In this document: one piece after another, positions 34,803 to 44,054 of the stretch
How positions within the stretch are numbered: the stretch's first letter is position 1
How the letters are laid out: each line of letters opens with the position of its first letter
Assembly: GCF_026810365.1 (NCBI RefSeq)
Contig: NZ_CP113948.1
Coordinates: 3,311,001-3,375,000 of the forward strand
Length of the DNA: 64,000 nucleotides
DNA from: Flavobacterium praedii
GTDB lineage: Bacteria > Bacteroidota > Bacteroidia > Flavobacteriales > Flavobacteriaceae
Direction of reading: 5' to 3'
Notes under the pieces: generated by a model
Seen by the model: the letters and a program-made list of their open reading frames with translations, nothing else
Database searches by the model: none
Told to the model about the DNA's origin: nothing
Position numbers and translations under genes: made by a program

Positions 34803-35666
34803 ATGGATACAAAAGAGCTTTTAAAAAAAGTACGTAAAATAGAAATCAAAACCCGAAGATTGAGTGATCATATCTTTTCGGGAGAATACCATACATCGTT
34901 TAAAGGGCGCGGAATGACCTTTAGCGAGGTTCGTCAATATCAATTTGGAGATGATATTCGTGCCATCGATTGGAACGTAACTGCGCGTTATAACGAAGCA
35001 CATGTCAAAGTTTTTGAAGAAGAAAGAGAATTGACCATGATGTTAATGGTCGATATTTCGGGTTCTGAAAGTTTTGGTTCCAAAAATCAATTCAAGAAAG
35101 AAATTGTTACCGAAATAGCTGCAACAATGGCATTTTCGGCTACTCAAAACAATGACAAAATAGGATTGATTTTGTTTTCAGACCAAATAGAATTGTATAT
35201 TCCACCCAAGAAAGGTAGATCTCACGTATTGCGTATCATTCGAGAATTGATAGAATTTGAGCCTAAAAGTTATAAAACCGATATTGCTCAAGCTTTAAAA
35301 TTTTTATCGGGTACCCAAAAAAAGAAAGCGATTGTATTTGTTATTTCGGATTTTATGTCGGGAGATTATGAACAAACGTTGAAAATCGCTTCTAAGAAAC
35401 ACGACATTACGGGTATTCGAGTGTATGACATTCGAGAAGAAAAAATGCCCAATCTAGGAATGGTTTCAATGACCGATGCAGAAACAGGACAAACAAAATT
35501 GATTAATACAGGTTCAAAATCCGTGCGTATGAATTATGAAAAATACTATCATGATAATGTACACTATTTTAAAGAAACTTTCAGTAAATCAGGTTCAGGT
35601 GTTGTAAATACTAGAGTGGATGAAAGTTATGTAACCAAATTATTAGGCTATTTTAAATCCCGATAA
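34803..35666 (+). CDS. DUF58-domain protein with VWA-like fold (Bat cluster)
   Basis: This 287-aa protein has the DUF58 hallmark GRGMTFSEVRQYQFGDDIRAIDWNVTAR, then a VWA-like MIDAS motif VDISGSESFG (around residues 85-95) and IVFVISDFMSGDY. It is cytoplasmic and a predicted substrate or adaptor of the upstream MoxR ATPase. The neighbouring gaps are filled with word-repeat palindromes rather than promoters, so the genes may still form one long transcript. Confidence 0.92.
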   Translation: MDTKELLKKVRKIEIKTRRLSDHIFSGEYHTSFKGRGMTFSEVRQYQFGDDIRAIDWNVTARYNEAHVKVFEEERELTMMLMVDISGSESFGSKNQFKKEIVTEIAATMAFSATQNNDKIGLILFSDQIELYIPPKKGRSHVLRIIRELIEFEPKSYKTDIAQALKFLSGTQKKKAIVFVISDFMSGDYEQTLKIASKKHDITGIRVYDIREEKMPNLGMVSMTDAETGQTKLINTGSKSVRMNYEKYYHDNVHYFKETFSKSGSGVVNTRVDESYVTKLLGYFKSR

Positions 35667-35822
35667 AGATTTCAGATTTTTGATTAACTATTTATAAGTA
35701 TAAAAACAGCAAAAACAACTTTGAAATAATATTTTTTTGGATTGAAAATAATCTTTTATTTATAGAGAAATCGTAAATCAAAAATCGTTAACCTTCAATC
35801 AAAAATCAAAATTTCCCAAAAT
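35667..35822. repeat. AT-rich word palindrome in the DUF58-BatX gap
   Basis: The left arm agatttttgattaac just after the DUF58 stop is mirrored before the next gene by gtaaatcaaaaatcgttaac and a further caatcaaaaatcaaaat. The words gattttTgatt/aaatcaaaaatc recur with slight variation, and no gene is visible. Confidence 0.55.
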
Positions 35823-35824
35823 CA

Positions 35825-37453
35825 ATGCTTAAAAAATTAATAATATTCTTACTGCTGATTTCGACTTCTATTTTTGCACAGCAAAAAGTAGTTACCAGTA
35901 TTGATACCACAAAAAACAAAATTGGAGCTGAGTTTAAATTGACTTTAAAAACTTCGGTAGATACGTTGTCTAAAGTGGTTTTCCCAAGACTAAAAAATAT
36001 TGGTGCGCTCGAGGTAATTCATTCCTATCCAATTGATACTATTAAAAAAGACGATCGGTACGAATTAATCAAAAAATACGGTTTGACTCAATTTGATTCC
36101 GGAAGATATACGATTCCAAGCTTCAAAATTCTGATAAACAATAAAGCTTTTTTGACTGATTCTATAAAAGTTGAGGTGGCTAATGTTCAAGTAGATACAT
36201 TAAAACAAAAAATGTATGACATTAAAGACATTGTAAAAGCCGAAGATTCATTGGGAGATTGGTGGAAATATCTTTTGGGAATTTTATTAATATTAGGAAT
36301 TGGAGGTTTTATTTATTGGTATGTCAAAATTCGTCAAAAGAAAAAAATTGAAGAAGAAATCTATAAAACTCCCATAGAAAAAGCGACCAGTTTACTCAAT
36401 ACTTTAGAGAAAAAAGAACTTTGGCAGCATGGTGAAGTAAAAGCATATTACAGTGAATTGACGGATATTGCCCGAAATTATATTGAAGAAGCTATTGAAA
36501 TTCCTGCCATGGAAAGCACTACTTCTGAATTGATTGCAGGACTAAAAGCGGCATCGTTAAAAAAGAAAATGAAGCTCTCTCAAGAAACAATTGAGAATTT
36601 ATTCACTGTTTTAAAACAAGCCGATTTAGTGAAATTTGCTAAATCAAAACCATTAGAATTCGAAATTACTGAGGATAGGAATAAAATTCAAAGAGCAATT
36701 CTAACACTTGATGAAGCGATTCCTGTTGAAGTGCCTGTGGATGAAGATTTGATTTTGAACGAAGCTCAGAAGCAGAAACAAATCAAAACAATGTTAAGGA
36801 AGAAAAGAAATCAACGAATTGCAATTTCGGTGGCTTCTGTGCTTTTCCTGCTTTTTGCTACAGCAACTTATTTTATTGCAACCAAAGGATTTGATTTTGT
36901 AAAAGATAATATTCTAGGCCATCCAACCAAAGAATTATTAGAAGGGGAATGGGTAAAAAGTGAGTACGGAAATCCAGGGGTAATTATTGAAACACCAAAA
37001 GTGTTGAAACGAATGGATTTGACCAAAACATTACCCAAAGAGGGAATGGCTTTGATAAAAGAGATGCAATCTTTCGGATACGGGAGTTTATTGGATAATT
37101 TTTATATCATGGTGTCAACTATAAAATACAAACAAGAAGGTGCTTTAGATTTGTCTAAATCTATAGAAAGTTCTTTAAAAGCATTAGAATCACAAGGTGC
37201 TCAAAACATGATTGTCAAGCAAGAAGATTTTCAAACGGCTAACGGGATTACTGGTAAAAAAGGATTTGGTACTTTCTCAAGAATAGATGGAAACAGTCAG
37301 AGCAGTACTAAAATTTATTATGAAATCCTTCTATTCGGACAAGCTGGAGGATTACAACAAATTTTGATTTTGCACGAAGAAGGAGATCGTTATGCAACAG
37401 AATTAACAGACCGTATTTTGAACGCTGTAGAACTTAAAACAACTAGTAACTAA
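35825..37453 (+). CDS. Bat-cluster membrane protein (BatD/BatX-like)
   Basis: This 542-aa protein has a signal peptide (MLKKLIIFLLLISTSIFAQ), a periplasmic beta-rich domain (residues ~20-135), a first membrane span near 146-166 (YLLGILLILGIGGFIYWYV), a cytoplasmic helical region and a second span near 331-355. A C-terminal domain follows that I cannot name (DUF-type, about 185 residues). It occupies the place of the BatX-like gene between DUF58 and BatA in Bat operons. The TAATG overlap with batA indicates translational coupling. Confidence 0.75.
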   Translation: MLKKLIIFLLLISTSIFAQQKVVTSIDTTKNKIGAEFKLTLKTSVDTLSKVVFPRLKNIGALEVIHSYPIDTIKKDDRYELIKKYGLTQFDSGRYTIPSFKILINNKAFLTDSIKVEVANVQVDTLKQKMYDIKDIVKAEDSLGDWWKYLLGILLILGIGGFIYWYVKIRQKKKIEEEIYKTPIEKATSLLNTLEKKELWQHGEVKAYYSELTDIARNYIEEAIEIPAMESTTSELIAGLKAASLKKKMKLSQETIENLFTVLKQADLVKFAKSKPLEFEITEDRNKIQRAILTLDEAIPVEVPVDEDLILNEAQKQKQIKTMLRKKRNQRIAISVASVLFLLFATATYFIATKGFDFVKDNILGHPTKELLEGEWVKSEYGNPGVIIETPKVLKRMDLTKTLPKEGMALIKEMQSFGYGSLLDNFYIMVSTIKYKQEGALDLSKSIESSLKALESQGAQNMIVKQEDFQTANGITGKKGFGTFSRIDGNSQSSTKIYYEILLFGQAGGLQQILILHEEGDRYATELTDRILNAVELKTTSN

Positions 37454-38454
37454 TGGAAAAAATAACCTTTTTAAATCCAGAATTTTTTTGGTTGTTTCTT
37501 TTGCTTCCATTTGCTATTGCTTGGTTATATTGGAAAAAAAATCAACAAACGGCTACTTTAAAAATAAGTTCGCTTCAAGGATTCAAAGGAACAGAATCAG
37601 TACTCGCAAAGTTAAAACCCGTTTTGAATGTGATGCGAATAGTTGCATTGGCTTCATTAATTATAGCAATGGCAAGACCAAGAACGGTAGACATTAGCAA
37701 TAAAACCAAAACGACAAAAGGAATCGATATTGTGGTTGCGGTCGATGTGTCAGGAAGTATGCTAGCCAAGGATTTGAAACCAAATCGAATGGAAGCACTA
37801 AAAAGAGTTGCAGCCGATTTTGTTGAAGAAAGGCCCAATGATAGAATTGGATTGGTAGTTTATGCTTCTGAAGCCTATACAAAATCACCCGTTACAAGTG
37901 ACAAAGCTGTAATTCAAGATGCCATTCGAAGTATAAAATATGACAATGTTTTGCAAGATGGAACTGGAATTGGAATGGGACTAGCAACAGCGGTTAATCG
38001 TTTAAAAGACAGTAAGGCCAAAAGCAAAGTGGTAATTTTATTGACAGATGGTGTAAATAATGCTGGATTTATCGAACCAGAAACCGCATCAGATATCGCT
38101 CAACAGTATGGCATAAAAGTCTATACAATTGGAATAGGAACTAATGGAATGGCGGAATTCCCATACGCGATTGCACCAAATGGTCAATTTCTATTTCAAA
38201 TGATGAAGGTAGAAATTGATGAACAATTAATGAAGAATATTGCCAGGAAAACTGGAGGTAAATATTTCAGAGCAACCAGTAATGATAAATTGGCTGAAAT
38301 TTACAATGAAATCAATAAACTCGAAACCACAGAAATTGAAGAATTGAAGTTCTATGATTATGACGAAAAATTCAGACCTTTTGTTTTACTTGCAGGGTTT
38401 TTATTGCTATTGGAAATAGGGTTTCGCAATACAGTTTACAGAAGTTTTATATAA
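37453..38454 (+). CDS. batA: BatA, VWA-domain membrane protein
   Basis: This 333-aa protein has an N-terminal span (PEFFWLFLLLPFAIAWLYW), a second span near residue 57, and a VWA domain with intact MIDAS motif VDVSGSML, then GTGIGMG and LLTDGVNNAG, and a C-terminal span (FVLLAGFLLLLEIGF). Start ATG overlaps the upstream stop by one base. BatA and BatB are thought to form membrane complexes with MoxR and DUF58 that support oxygen or envelope stress tolerance. The stop codon is followed at once by a palindromic element. Confidence 0.92.
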   Translation: MEKITFLNPEFFWLFLLLPFAIAWLYWKKNQQTATLKISSLQGFKGTESVLAKLKPVLNVMRIVALASLIIAMARPRTVDISNKTKTTKGIDIVVAVDVSGSMLAKDLKPNRMEALKRVAADFVEERPNDRIGLVVYASEAYTKSPVTSDKAVIQDAIRSIKYDNVLQDGTGIGMGLATAVNRLKDSKAKSKVVILLTDGVNNAGFIEPETASDIAQQYGIKVYTIGIGTNGMAEFPYAIAPNGQFLFQMMKVEIDEQLMKNIARKTGGKYFRATSNDKLAEIYNEINKLETTEIEELKFYDYDEKFRPFVLLAGFLLLLEIGFRNTVYRSFI

Positions 38455-38480
38455 GCCCCTAACCCCCGATTCAGGAATTT
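38453..38480 (+). repeat. Stop-codon-abutting element 'aagcccctaaccccc' after batA
   Basis: taagcccctaacccccgatt begins within the batA TAA. It matches the first arm of the 57711-57778 palindrome and the degenerate copy at 18558-18586. The second arm is degraded here. Orientation relative to the upstream gene is the same in all three. Confidence 0.6.
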
Positions 38481-38559
38481 GGAGCAACTAAATTAAATAG
38501 AAAAAAATATCAAAATTTAGATTTATAATTTTAGAATAAAAATCTAAAATCTAAATTCA

Positions 38560-38593
38560 GACCCGAGCCAAAGGCGAATTGGCGAAGCAAATC
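38560..38593 (-). repeat. Short dispersed repeat 'agatttgcttcgcc...ctcgggtc', copy 2
   Basis: On the minus strand it reads agatttgcttcgccaatt and ends ggctcgggtc, matching 7974-8010. It lies between batA and batB, just after an aatctaaaatctaaattc word repeat at 38541-38556. Confidence 0.55.
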
Positions 38594-38604
38594 TAAAATT
38601 AAAA

Positions 38605-39639
38605 ATGGAATTAGACGAACAAAATTATTTATACCTTCTTTTTATATTACCGCTTGTGGTGGTGGTTTTTCTATTTAATTTATATTGGAAAAGAAAAAAA
38701 CAACGCGAGTTTGGAGATTTAGAAATCATTAAAAGATTAAGTCCTGAACGTTCTATTTTTAAGCCTGTTTTGAAATTGGGTGTACTGATTTTAGCTTTGA
38801 TCGCTTTAATTGTTGGATTAGTAAATCCGAAGATAGGAACCAAAGTAGAAACGGTTAAAAGAGAAGGAATTGATATTGTTTTTGCAATGGATGTTTCCAA
38901 AAGTATGCTTTGTGAAGATGTTGCTCCAAGCCGATTGGATAAAAGCAAACAAATCGTATCTCAAATCATCAATCAATTAGGAAGCGACAGAATAGGAATT
39001 GTTGCTTATGCAGGTAGTGCATTTCCGGTATTGCCAATTACAACTGATTATAGTGTTGCCAAAATGTTCTTGCAAAGCATGGGTCCAGGATTGGTTTCGT
39101 CTCAGGGAACTTCACTAGATGAGGCCATTAAATTATCGGGTACTTATTTTGATGATAAAAGTAAGACCAGCAAATTAATGATTATGATTTCTGATGGTGA
39201 AGACCATTCTGAAGGAGCCGAAGCAGCCGCTGAAGAAGCAAAAAAACTAGGAATGAAAATCGTTACCATAGGTTTGGGCACCGAAAAAGGAGGGACTATT
39301 CCTTTAAAAAAAAATGGTATTGTTGAAAGTTACCAAAGAGATAATGCAGGTGAAATTGTAATTACTAAATTGAATCCAAATAGTTTAGCGACTATTGCCA
39401 AAATTACCGGTGGAGGTTATGTCAACGGAAACAATACCAAAGAAGTATTGGAATACATAAAAGCAACCCTGGATAAAATACAAAAAACCGAATTTGAAGC
39501 CACGGAAATGGCCGATTTTCAATCGCAATTTCAATGGTTTTTAGGATTGGGGTTTGTGCTGTTATTTTTGGATATTTTCTTTTTAGAGAGAAAAACCCAA
39601 TGGGTCAAAAAATTAGATTTATTTAACGAGAATAAATAA
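38605..39639 (+). CDS. batB: BatB, VWA-domain membrane protein
   Basis: This 344-aa protein has N-terminal span LYLLFILPLVVVVFLFNLYW, a second span near residue 55-72, a VWA domain and a C-terminal span (WFLGLGFVLLFLDIFFL). The MIDAS motif is MDVSKSML, with Lys in place of the usual Gly but the metal-binding Asp and both Ser retained; GTSLDEA and MISDGEDHSEGA follow. It pairs with BatA in the same cluster. Confidence 0.92.
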   Translation: MELDEQNYLYLLFILPLVVVVFLFNLYWKRKKQREFGDLEIIKRLSPERSIFKPVLKLGVLILALIALIVGLVNPKIGTKVETVKREGIDIVFAMDVSKSMLCEDVAPSRLDKSKQIVSQIINQLGSDRIGIVAYAGSAFPVLPITTDYSVAKMFLQSMGPGLVSSQGTSLDEAIKLSGTYFDDKSKTSKLMIMISDGEDHSEGAEAAAEEAKKLGMKIVTIGLGTEKGGTIPLKKNGIVESYQRDNAGEIVITKLNPNSLATIAKITGGGYVNGNNTKEVLEYIKATLDKIQKTEFEATEMADFQSQFQWFLGLGFVLLFLDIFFLERKTQWVKKLDLFNENK

Positions 39640-39705
39640 AGTATCAAAAGAGCATTAACGAAAATTGAAGTTTTTTAAAATACGTTGAAAGGAACATAAA
39701 TAGAA

Positions 39706-40449
39706 ATGAAAAATAAAATCATATACATATTACTATTACTTTTTGCTTTTGGCGCCAATGCCCAAGAGAAAGATAAAATATTGCCTAATGCAAATGAAGA
39801 ATATACAGCTAAAAATTATGCAGAGTCTGAAGCAAATTATAGAATTTCACATTCAAAATTCCCCAATCGAACAGTGGCTCCATATAATTTAGGAAATGCA
39901 ATATACAGGCAAAATCAATTTTCAGAATCCAAATTTGCGTATGCAAATGCGTTAAAGAATTTAAAAACAAGATCCCAAAAGCATAAGGCATTTCATAATT
40001 TGGGTAATGTTTATATGAAAGAGAAGGATTATACTCAAGCAGTAGAAGCTTATAAAAACGCATTGCGCAATAACCCAGAAGATGATGAAACTAGATATAA
40101 TTATGCTTTGGCCAAAAAAATGCTAAAGGATAATCCTCCTCCAAAAGACGATAAAAAGAAAGACAAGAATAAGGACAAAGATAAAAATAAAGACAAAAAA
40201 GACGACAAGAATAAAGATAAGGACAAAAAAGACGATAAGAAAGACGGCGATAAAGACAAGGACAAAGACAAAAAAGACGGTAAACCAAAAGATGATCAAG
40301 GGCAACCTAAACCAAAACCTGGAGGAATTTCAAAACAACGAACCGAAAATTTATTGGATGCTGTAAATAATGAGGAAAAGAAAATTCAAGATAAAGTAAA
40401 TGCCAAAAAAGTAAAAGGTTCACCTGTGAAAACGGAGAAAGATTGGTAG
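39706..40449 (+). CDS. batC: BatC, tetratricopeptide protein with Lys/Asp-rich linker
   Basis: This 247-aa protein has a signal peptide (MKNKIIYILLLLFAFGANAQ) and three TPR-like repeats around residues 30-140 (YNLGNAIYRQNQFSESKFAYANAL, then FHNLGNVYMKEKDYTQAVEAY). A highly charged low-complexity stretch, about residues 144-200, is built almost only from Lys, Asp, Asn and Gly. The low-complexity DNA is a tandem array of aaagac/gataaa-type codons prone to slippage. BatC is a periplasmic protein-interaction subunit of the Bat system. Confidence 0.85.
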   Translation: MKNKIIYILLLLFAFGANAQEKDKILPNANEEYTAKNYAESEANYRISHSKFPNRTVAPYNLGNAIYRQNQFSESKFAYANALKNLKTRSQKHKAFHNLGNVYMKEKDYTQAVEAYKNALRNNPEDDETRYNYALAKKMLKDNPPPKDDKKKDKNKDKDKNKDKKDDKNKDKDKKDDKKDGDKDKDKDKKDGKPKDDQGQPKPKPGGISKQRTENLLDAVNNEEKKIQDKVNAKKVKGSPVKTEKDW

Positions 40450-40520
40450 TTTTTTATAATAGGAATTGACATGAGATATTTTAAATTGATACAAATAAAA
40501 CAGTAACGATTAAACCAGTA

Positions 40521-42269
40521 ATGAAAAGATTTTTAATTCTATTACTATTATGTTTTCAAGGACTTATGGCTCAAGTTCAATTTGAGGCAAGAGTTAGCAA
40601 AACGACGCTTGGACTCAACGAGAGACTTCGTATCGATTTTGTAATGAATATTGATGGCGATAATTTTGTACAACCTTCTTTTGAAGGTTTCCGAATTATT
40701 GCAGGACCGAGTCAACAAGTGAGTCAATCATGGATTAATGGAAAAACATCTTTCGAGAAAAGTTATTCCTATTATTTGTTGCCCAATCAAAAAGGAAATT
40801 TGGTCATCAAACAAGCTATGATTGAATATAATGGGCAGATTTACAAAACACAACCTATAAAAATCAATGTTACAGCAGCAACGGAGCAACCAAGAGATCC
40901 AAACGATTCTCAAATTTCTGCCGATGACAATCTGTATTTAATTGCTAATATTTCGAATACCAATCCCTATATTAATCAACCTATTACAGTAGTATATAAA
41001 TTGTATTTTAGTTATAATATTGGAATTAACAATTGGAATGAACTCAGTAAACCCAAATACAATGATTTTTGGAGCCAAAACATTGACATTAAACAATTAG
41101 TTGGCGAGGAAGGAATGTTTAAAGGGGAAAAATACCGTTTTGTAGTATTAAAAAAAGTTATTTTATATCCACAAAAGTCTGGTAAACTAGTCATAGAGCC
41201 TTTGTCGTTAGACATAAGCGTAAAATTACCAACCAATCGAAGAGATATGTTTGGTCGGGTATTATTAGTCGATGGGAATAAGAGAGTTTCAGCAGGAGCT
41301 AAAACTATTAGTGTAAAACCTTTGCCAGAAGCAGGAAAACCAGCCGATTTTACAGGAGCTGTGGGTAAATTTGATTTTAAAGCAATACCATCCAAAACAA
41401 CTTTAAAAAATGGCGAAAGCTTGGATTTAACTTTGAGCGTTACAGGTACTGGAAATTTAAAATTATTTACTTTACCAAAACCCGAAGTACCAAATGCATT
41501 AGAAATGTATGATGCGGTTCATGATGAAAAAGTAAACACACCACTGTCTGGAATGAATGGCAAAATCTCAGATTCTTATACTATTATTCCACAATACAAA
41601 GGGGATTATGTTATAAAACCAATGCAATTTTCATACTTTGATTTGAGTTCAGGAACTTATAAAACCATTAGTTCAAAAGAAATTAAAATTAATGTTCTAG
41701 ATGGTCCTACCCAAACTGCCGAGGCTCCTTCTAATGCCAATGTAGGTAAAAATAAAATTGAAAAAATTGAGCAGTTTAAATTTATTGACTTAAAAACAGA
41801 ACTTCTAGCAAGAAAACAGCCTGAATTTTTTGGTTCTACGTCATTTTACACCTTGTTGTTTTTGCCCTTTTTAATACTTCCTTTGATTGTTTTATTCAAA
41901 AAGAAAAAAGAAGCAATTGATAGTGATGTTTTTGGAAACCGAATTAAAATGAACAATAAATTGGCTAAGAAATATTTATCAGAAGCCAAAAAGCAAATTA
42001 ATAACAAAGCCCCTTTCTATGTAGCTTTAGAAAAAGCAATGCATAATTTCCTGAAAGCCAAGTTGCATATCGAAACTTCAGAAATGAGTAAAGATAATAT
42101 TCAGGAATTATTATTGTCTAGAAAAGCCAATCCAGAAGTAGTAAATAGTTTTATTGCACTTACCGAAAACTGTGAGATAGCCCGATATGCGCCATCATCG
42201 AGTGCAACGATTCAACATGATTTTGATAAAGCGGTAACTATTATTTCCGAATTAGAAAAACAGATTTAA
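40521..42269 (+). CDS. batD: BatD, oxygen-tolerance family protein
   Basis: This 582-aa protein has a signal peptide (MKRFLILLLLCFQGLMAQ) followed by several beta-sandwich repeats in the periplasm (residues ~20-430; VQFEARVSKTTLGLNERLRI, then NPYINQPITVVYKLYF). One span lies near 441-460 (LLFLPFLILPLIVLF) and a cytoplasmic helical tail of ~110 residues ends the protein. This is the BatD arrangement. It follows BatC at 71 nt. Confidence 0.88.
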   Translation: MKRFLILLLLCFQGLMAQVQFEARVSKTTLGLNERLRIDFVMNIDGDNFVQPSFEGFRIIAGPSQQVSQSWINGKTSFEKSYSYYLLPNQKGNLVIKQAMIEYNGQIYKTQPIKINVTAATEQPRDPNDSQISADDNLYLIANISNTNPYINQPITVVYKLYFSYNIGINNWNELSKPKYNDFWSQNIDIKQLVGEEGMFKGEKYRFVVLKKVILYPQKSGKLVIEPLSLDISVKLPTNRRDMFGRVLLVDGNKRVSAGAKTISVKPLPEAGKPADFTGAVGKFDFKAIPSKTTLKNGESLDLTLSVTGTGNLKLFTLPKPEVPNALEMYDAVHDEKVNTPLSGMNGKISDSYTIIPQYKGDYVIKPMQFSYFDLSSGTYKTISSKEIKINVLDGPTQTAEAPSNANVGKNKIEKIEQFKFIDLKTELLARKQPEFFGSTSFYTLLFLPFLILPLIVLFKKKKEAIDSDVFGNRIKMNNKLAKKYLSEAKKQINNKAPFYVALEKAMHNFLKAKLHIETSEMSKDNIQELLLSRKANPEVVNSFIALTENCEIARYAPSSSATIQHDFDKAVTIISELEKQI

Positions 42270-42321
42270 CACCTAAGAAACTTAGAATCTCAGCAAATTA
42301 GAATCTTAGCATCTTAAAAAA
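42270..42321. repeat. Word repeat 'aacttag/cttagcatctta' in the batD-batE gap
   Basis: Short runs such as cctaagaaacttagaatctc and agaatcttagcatctta form a degenerate palindrome filling the whole 53-bp gap. Very similar words occur at 53600-53692. Confidence 0.5.
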
Positions 42322-42322
42322 A

Positions 42323-43072
42323 ATGAAAATGAAAAATATTTTTTATATACTATTATTAATCTCGCAAGTTTTCTTTGCACAAACGGGTTTCGAAAAAGGA
42401 AATAATTTGTACCAAAACGGGAAATATGATTTAGCGGCCAAAGCTTATGAATCAGTTTTAAATGACAATAAGGAATCTGTTGAATTGTATTTTAATTTGG
42501 GGAATTGTTATTATAAATTGCACCAAACCGCTCTTGCAATTTATAACTATGAGAAAGCTTTAGTTCTAGATCCTAGCAACCCAGCCGTTTTAAACAATAT
42601 TAAATTTGCCCAAAAGCAAACCATAGATGAGATTAAAGTAGTCCCAAAAGTGGGTTTTGCAAAGTTGCTTCGTGATTTTACGGGTATTTATCCTTTCGAA
42701 ACTTGGGCTTGGATTTCAATAAGCTTCTCAATGTTGGTATTGGTTTTTTTTATAGGCTATTATTTTTCACAAAACGTAGTGATGAAAAGAGTTTTCTTTT
42801 TTGGAATGTTTGTAATTCTATTGCTTGTTGTGATGAGTATTTCGGCTGCCTTTTTTGAGAAAAGCCATTTTGATAATGAAAAACCAGCTATCGTTTTTGC
42901 AGAATCATCCGATGTAAGAAGTGAACCTCAAAAGGCTGGTTCAGTCATTTTTGTTTTACACGAAGGAACCAAAGTATATGTAGAAGAAACGCTAGGCAAC
43001 TGGAAAAAAATTCAATTGACTGATGGAACCGAAGGTTGGATTGATAGCGGAGCCATTAAGGAAGTGAAGTAG
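42323..43072 (+). CDS. batE: BatE, TPR and SH3-domain membrane protein
   Basis: This 249-aa protein has a signal peptide (MKMKNIFYILLLISQVFFAQ), two TPRs (residues ~20-95; FEKGNNLYQNGKYDLAAKAYESVL), two membrane spans (ISISFSMLVLVFFIGYYF and FFGMFVILLLVVMSISAAFF) and a C-terminal bacterial SH3 domain (SDVRSEPQKAGSVIFVLHEGTKV, ending GTEGWIDSGAI). It is the last gene of the Bat cluster. Confidence 0.88.
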   Translation: MKMKNIFYILLLISQVFFAQTGFEKGNNLYQNGKYDLAAKAYESVLNDNKESVELYFNLGNCYYKLHQTALAIYNYEKALVLDPSNPAVLNNIKFAQKQTIDEIKVVPKVGFAKLLRDFTGIYPFETWAWISISFSMLVLVFFIGYYFSQNVVMKRVFFFGMFVILLLVVMSISAAFFEKSHFDNEKPAIVFAESSDVRSEPQKAGSVIFVLHEGTKVYVEETLGNWKKIQLTDGTEGWIDSGAIKEVK

Positions 43073-43391
43073 TAGTCAGTATTCTGTCTCCGATCTAAAA
43101 AAATGATAAGACTGTCCAGAAAGTGTACCCAATATATTTTTATGCTATTGATAACACTGAATCTCATAGGTTTTATATGCATTATAAAATAAATCTGTGT
43201 AAATCTTTTGAATCTGTGATCTACTTTTTCGTTTTGGGATTAGTCACGGATACTGATAAAAAATTATTATATAAAAGAATAGCCCGCAGTTTTTCGACTA
43301 TGGGCTATCTTATTTTAAGAATGCATTCAACTGATTGAACGGAAAAAGATAATCCTTTCGACTAAAATCGGATTACTGAAAACTTCGAACG
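43073..43391. other. 319-bp gap after batE: repeat words and a terminator
   Basis: This gap holds no convincing gene. A 71-codon frame at 43123-43338 has no family resemblance. At 43191-43222 the words aaatctgtgtaaatc and gaatctgtgatct form a direct word repeat. A terminator lies at 43279-43310. Near 43108 the string agactgtccagaaagtgtac resembles an insertion-sequence end, but no partner end or transposase is present. Confidence 0.5.
43279..43310 (+). terminator. Hairpin terminator downstream of batE
   Basis: atagccc and gggctat pair around a 15-nt loop and run into cttatttt. It is moderately strong and could end the Bat transcript. Confidence 0.55.
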
Positions 43392-43892
43392 CTACTTCCT
43401 CGCTTTGTCATACCATTTTTCGATAGAAGGAAAAATATATCCAGCTACTTTTTGTATCGGGTTAAAGAAAATCGATTTGTCAAGGGTCTCTTTTTTGGCT
43501 AAATAATTATGGTAATTCATTTTTTCGAAAATTGTTAGAAATATACTCATGATTAAAACAGTTTTCAATACTCTAAAAAAACCACCACCTAGACTGTTTA
43601 TCCAGCCCAGAAAAGCAAAATCGGCAATATTGGTCAGGAATTTGCCCAACATATAAATCCCAATTACAACCACAATAAAAGTCAAAATAAAGGCAAAAAT
43701 TTGTACCGTGTAAGGATTCCAATGCAGCCAATTCGATAAAAAATCTTTGACAATTGAAGAAAATTTAATAGCAATGTATATTCCTAATATTAGTGAAAGC
43801 AAAGAAGCCAATTCTACAAAAAGTCCGTTTCTAATTCCTTTGTAAAATGAATAACACAAGAACCCACCAAGAATAATATCAAAAAAACTCAT
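43392..43892 (-). CDS. CvpA family membrane protein
   Basis: This 166-aa protein has four membrane spans (DIILGGFLCYSFYKGIRNG, LASLLSLILGIYIAI, IFAFILTFIVVVIGIYML, VLKTVLIMSIFLTIF) and a GWINSLGGGFFRVLKT segment characteristic of CvpA/colicin-V-production proteins. Despite the name, the family affects envelope maintenance rather than toxin synthesis in many bacteria. It stands alone on the minus strand. Confidence 0.88.
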   Translation of the reverse strand: MSFFDIILGGFLCYSFYKGIRNGLFVELASLLSLILGIYIAIKFSSIVKDFLSNWLHWNPYTVQIFAFILTFIVVVIGIYMLGKFLTNIADFAFLGWINSLGGGFFRVLKTVLIMSIFLTIFEKMNYHNYLAKKETLDKSIFFNPIQKVAGYIFPSIEKWYDKARK

Positions 43893-43983
43893 TTTTTTTA
43901 TTTTAAAATTTAAAAGCGTAAAGATAAAAGAATTGTTCGGTAACCATTGTCAAATTTCAAGTTCTTATCTTTGCTGGAAATAA

Positions 43984-44053
43984 TTTTAGATTTTAGATTG
44001 ACTCAATCATCTCATAAGAATTCTAAAATCTAAATTCTAAAATAAAAAAAAAA
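43984..44053. repeat. AT-rich word palindrome before the 44055 gene
   Basis: ttttagattttagatt (43984-) is mirrored by aattctaaaatctaaatt and ctaaaata near 44020-44045, then a poly-A run leads to the ATG. The words match those at 45552-45577, 45831-45873 and 38541-38556. Confidence 0.6.
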
Positions 44054-44054
44054 A

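Noticed and set aside
43105..43127. Insertion-sequence-like end (agactgtccagaaagtgtac)
   Set aside because: No matching opposite end, target duplication or transposase fragment was found within reach, so an IS remnant cannot be supported.
43123..43338. 71-aa plus-strand frame after batE
   Set aside because: It includes a repeat word and the terminator hairpin and resembles no family. It is more likely non-coding.
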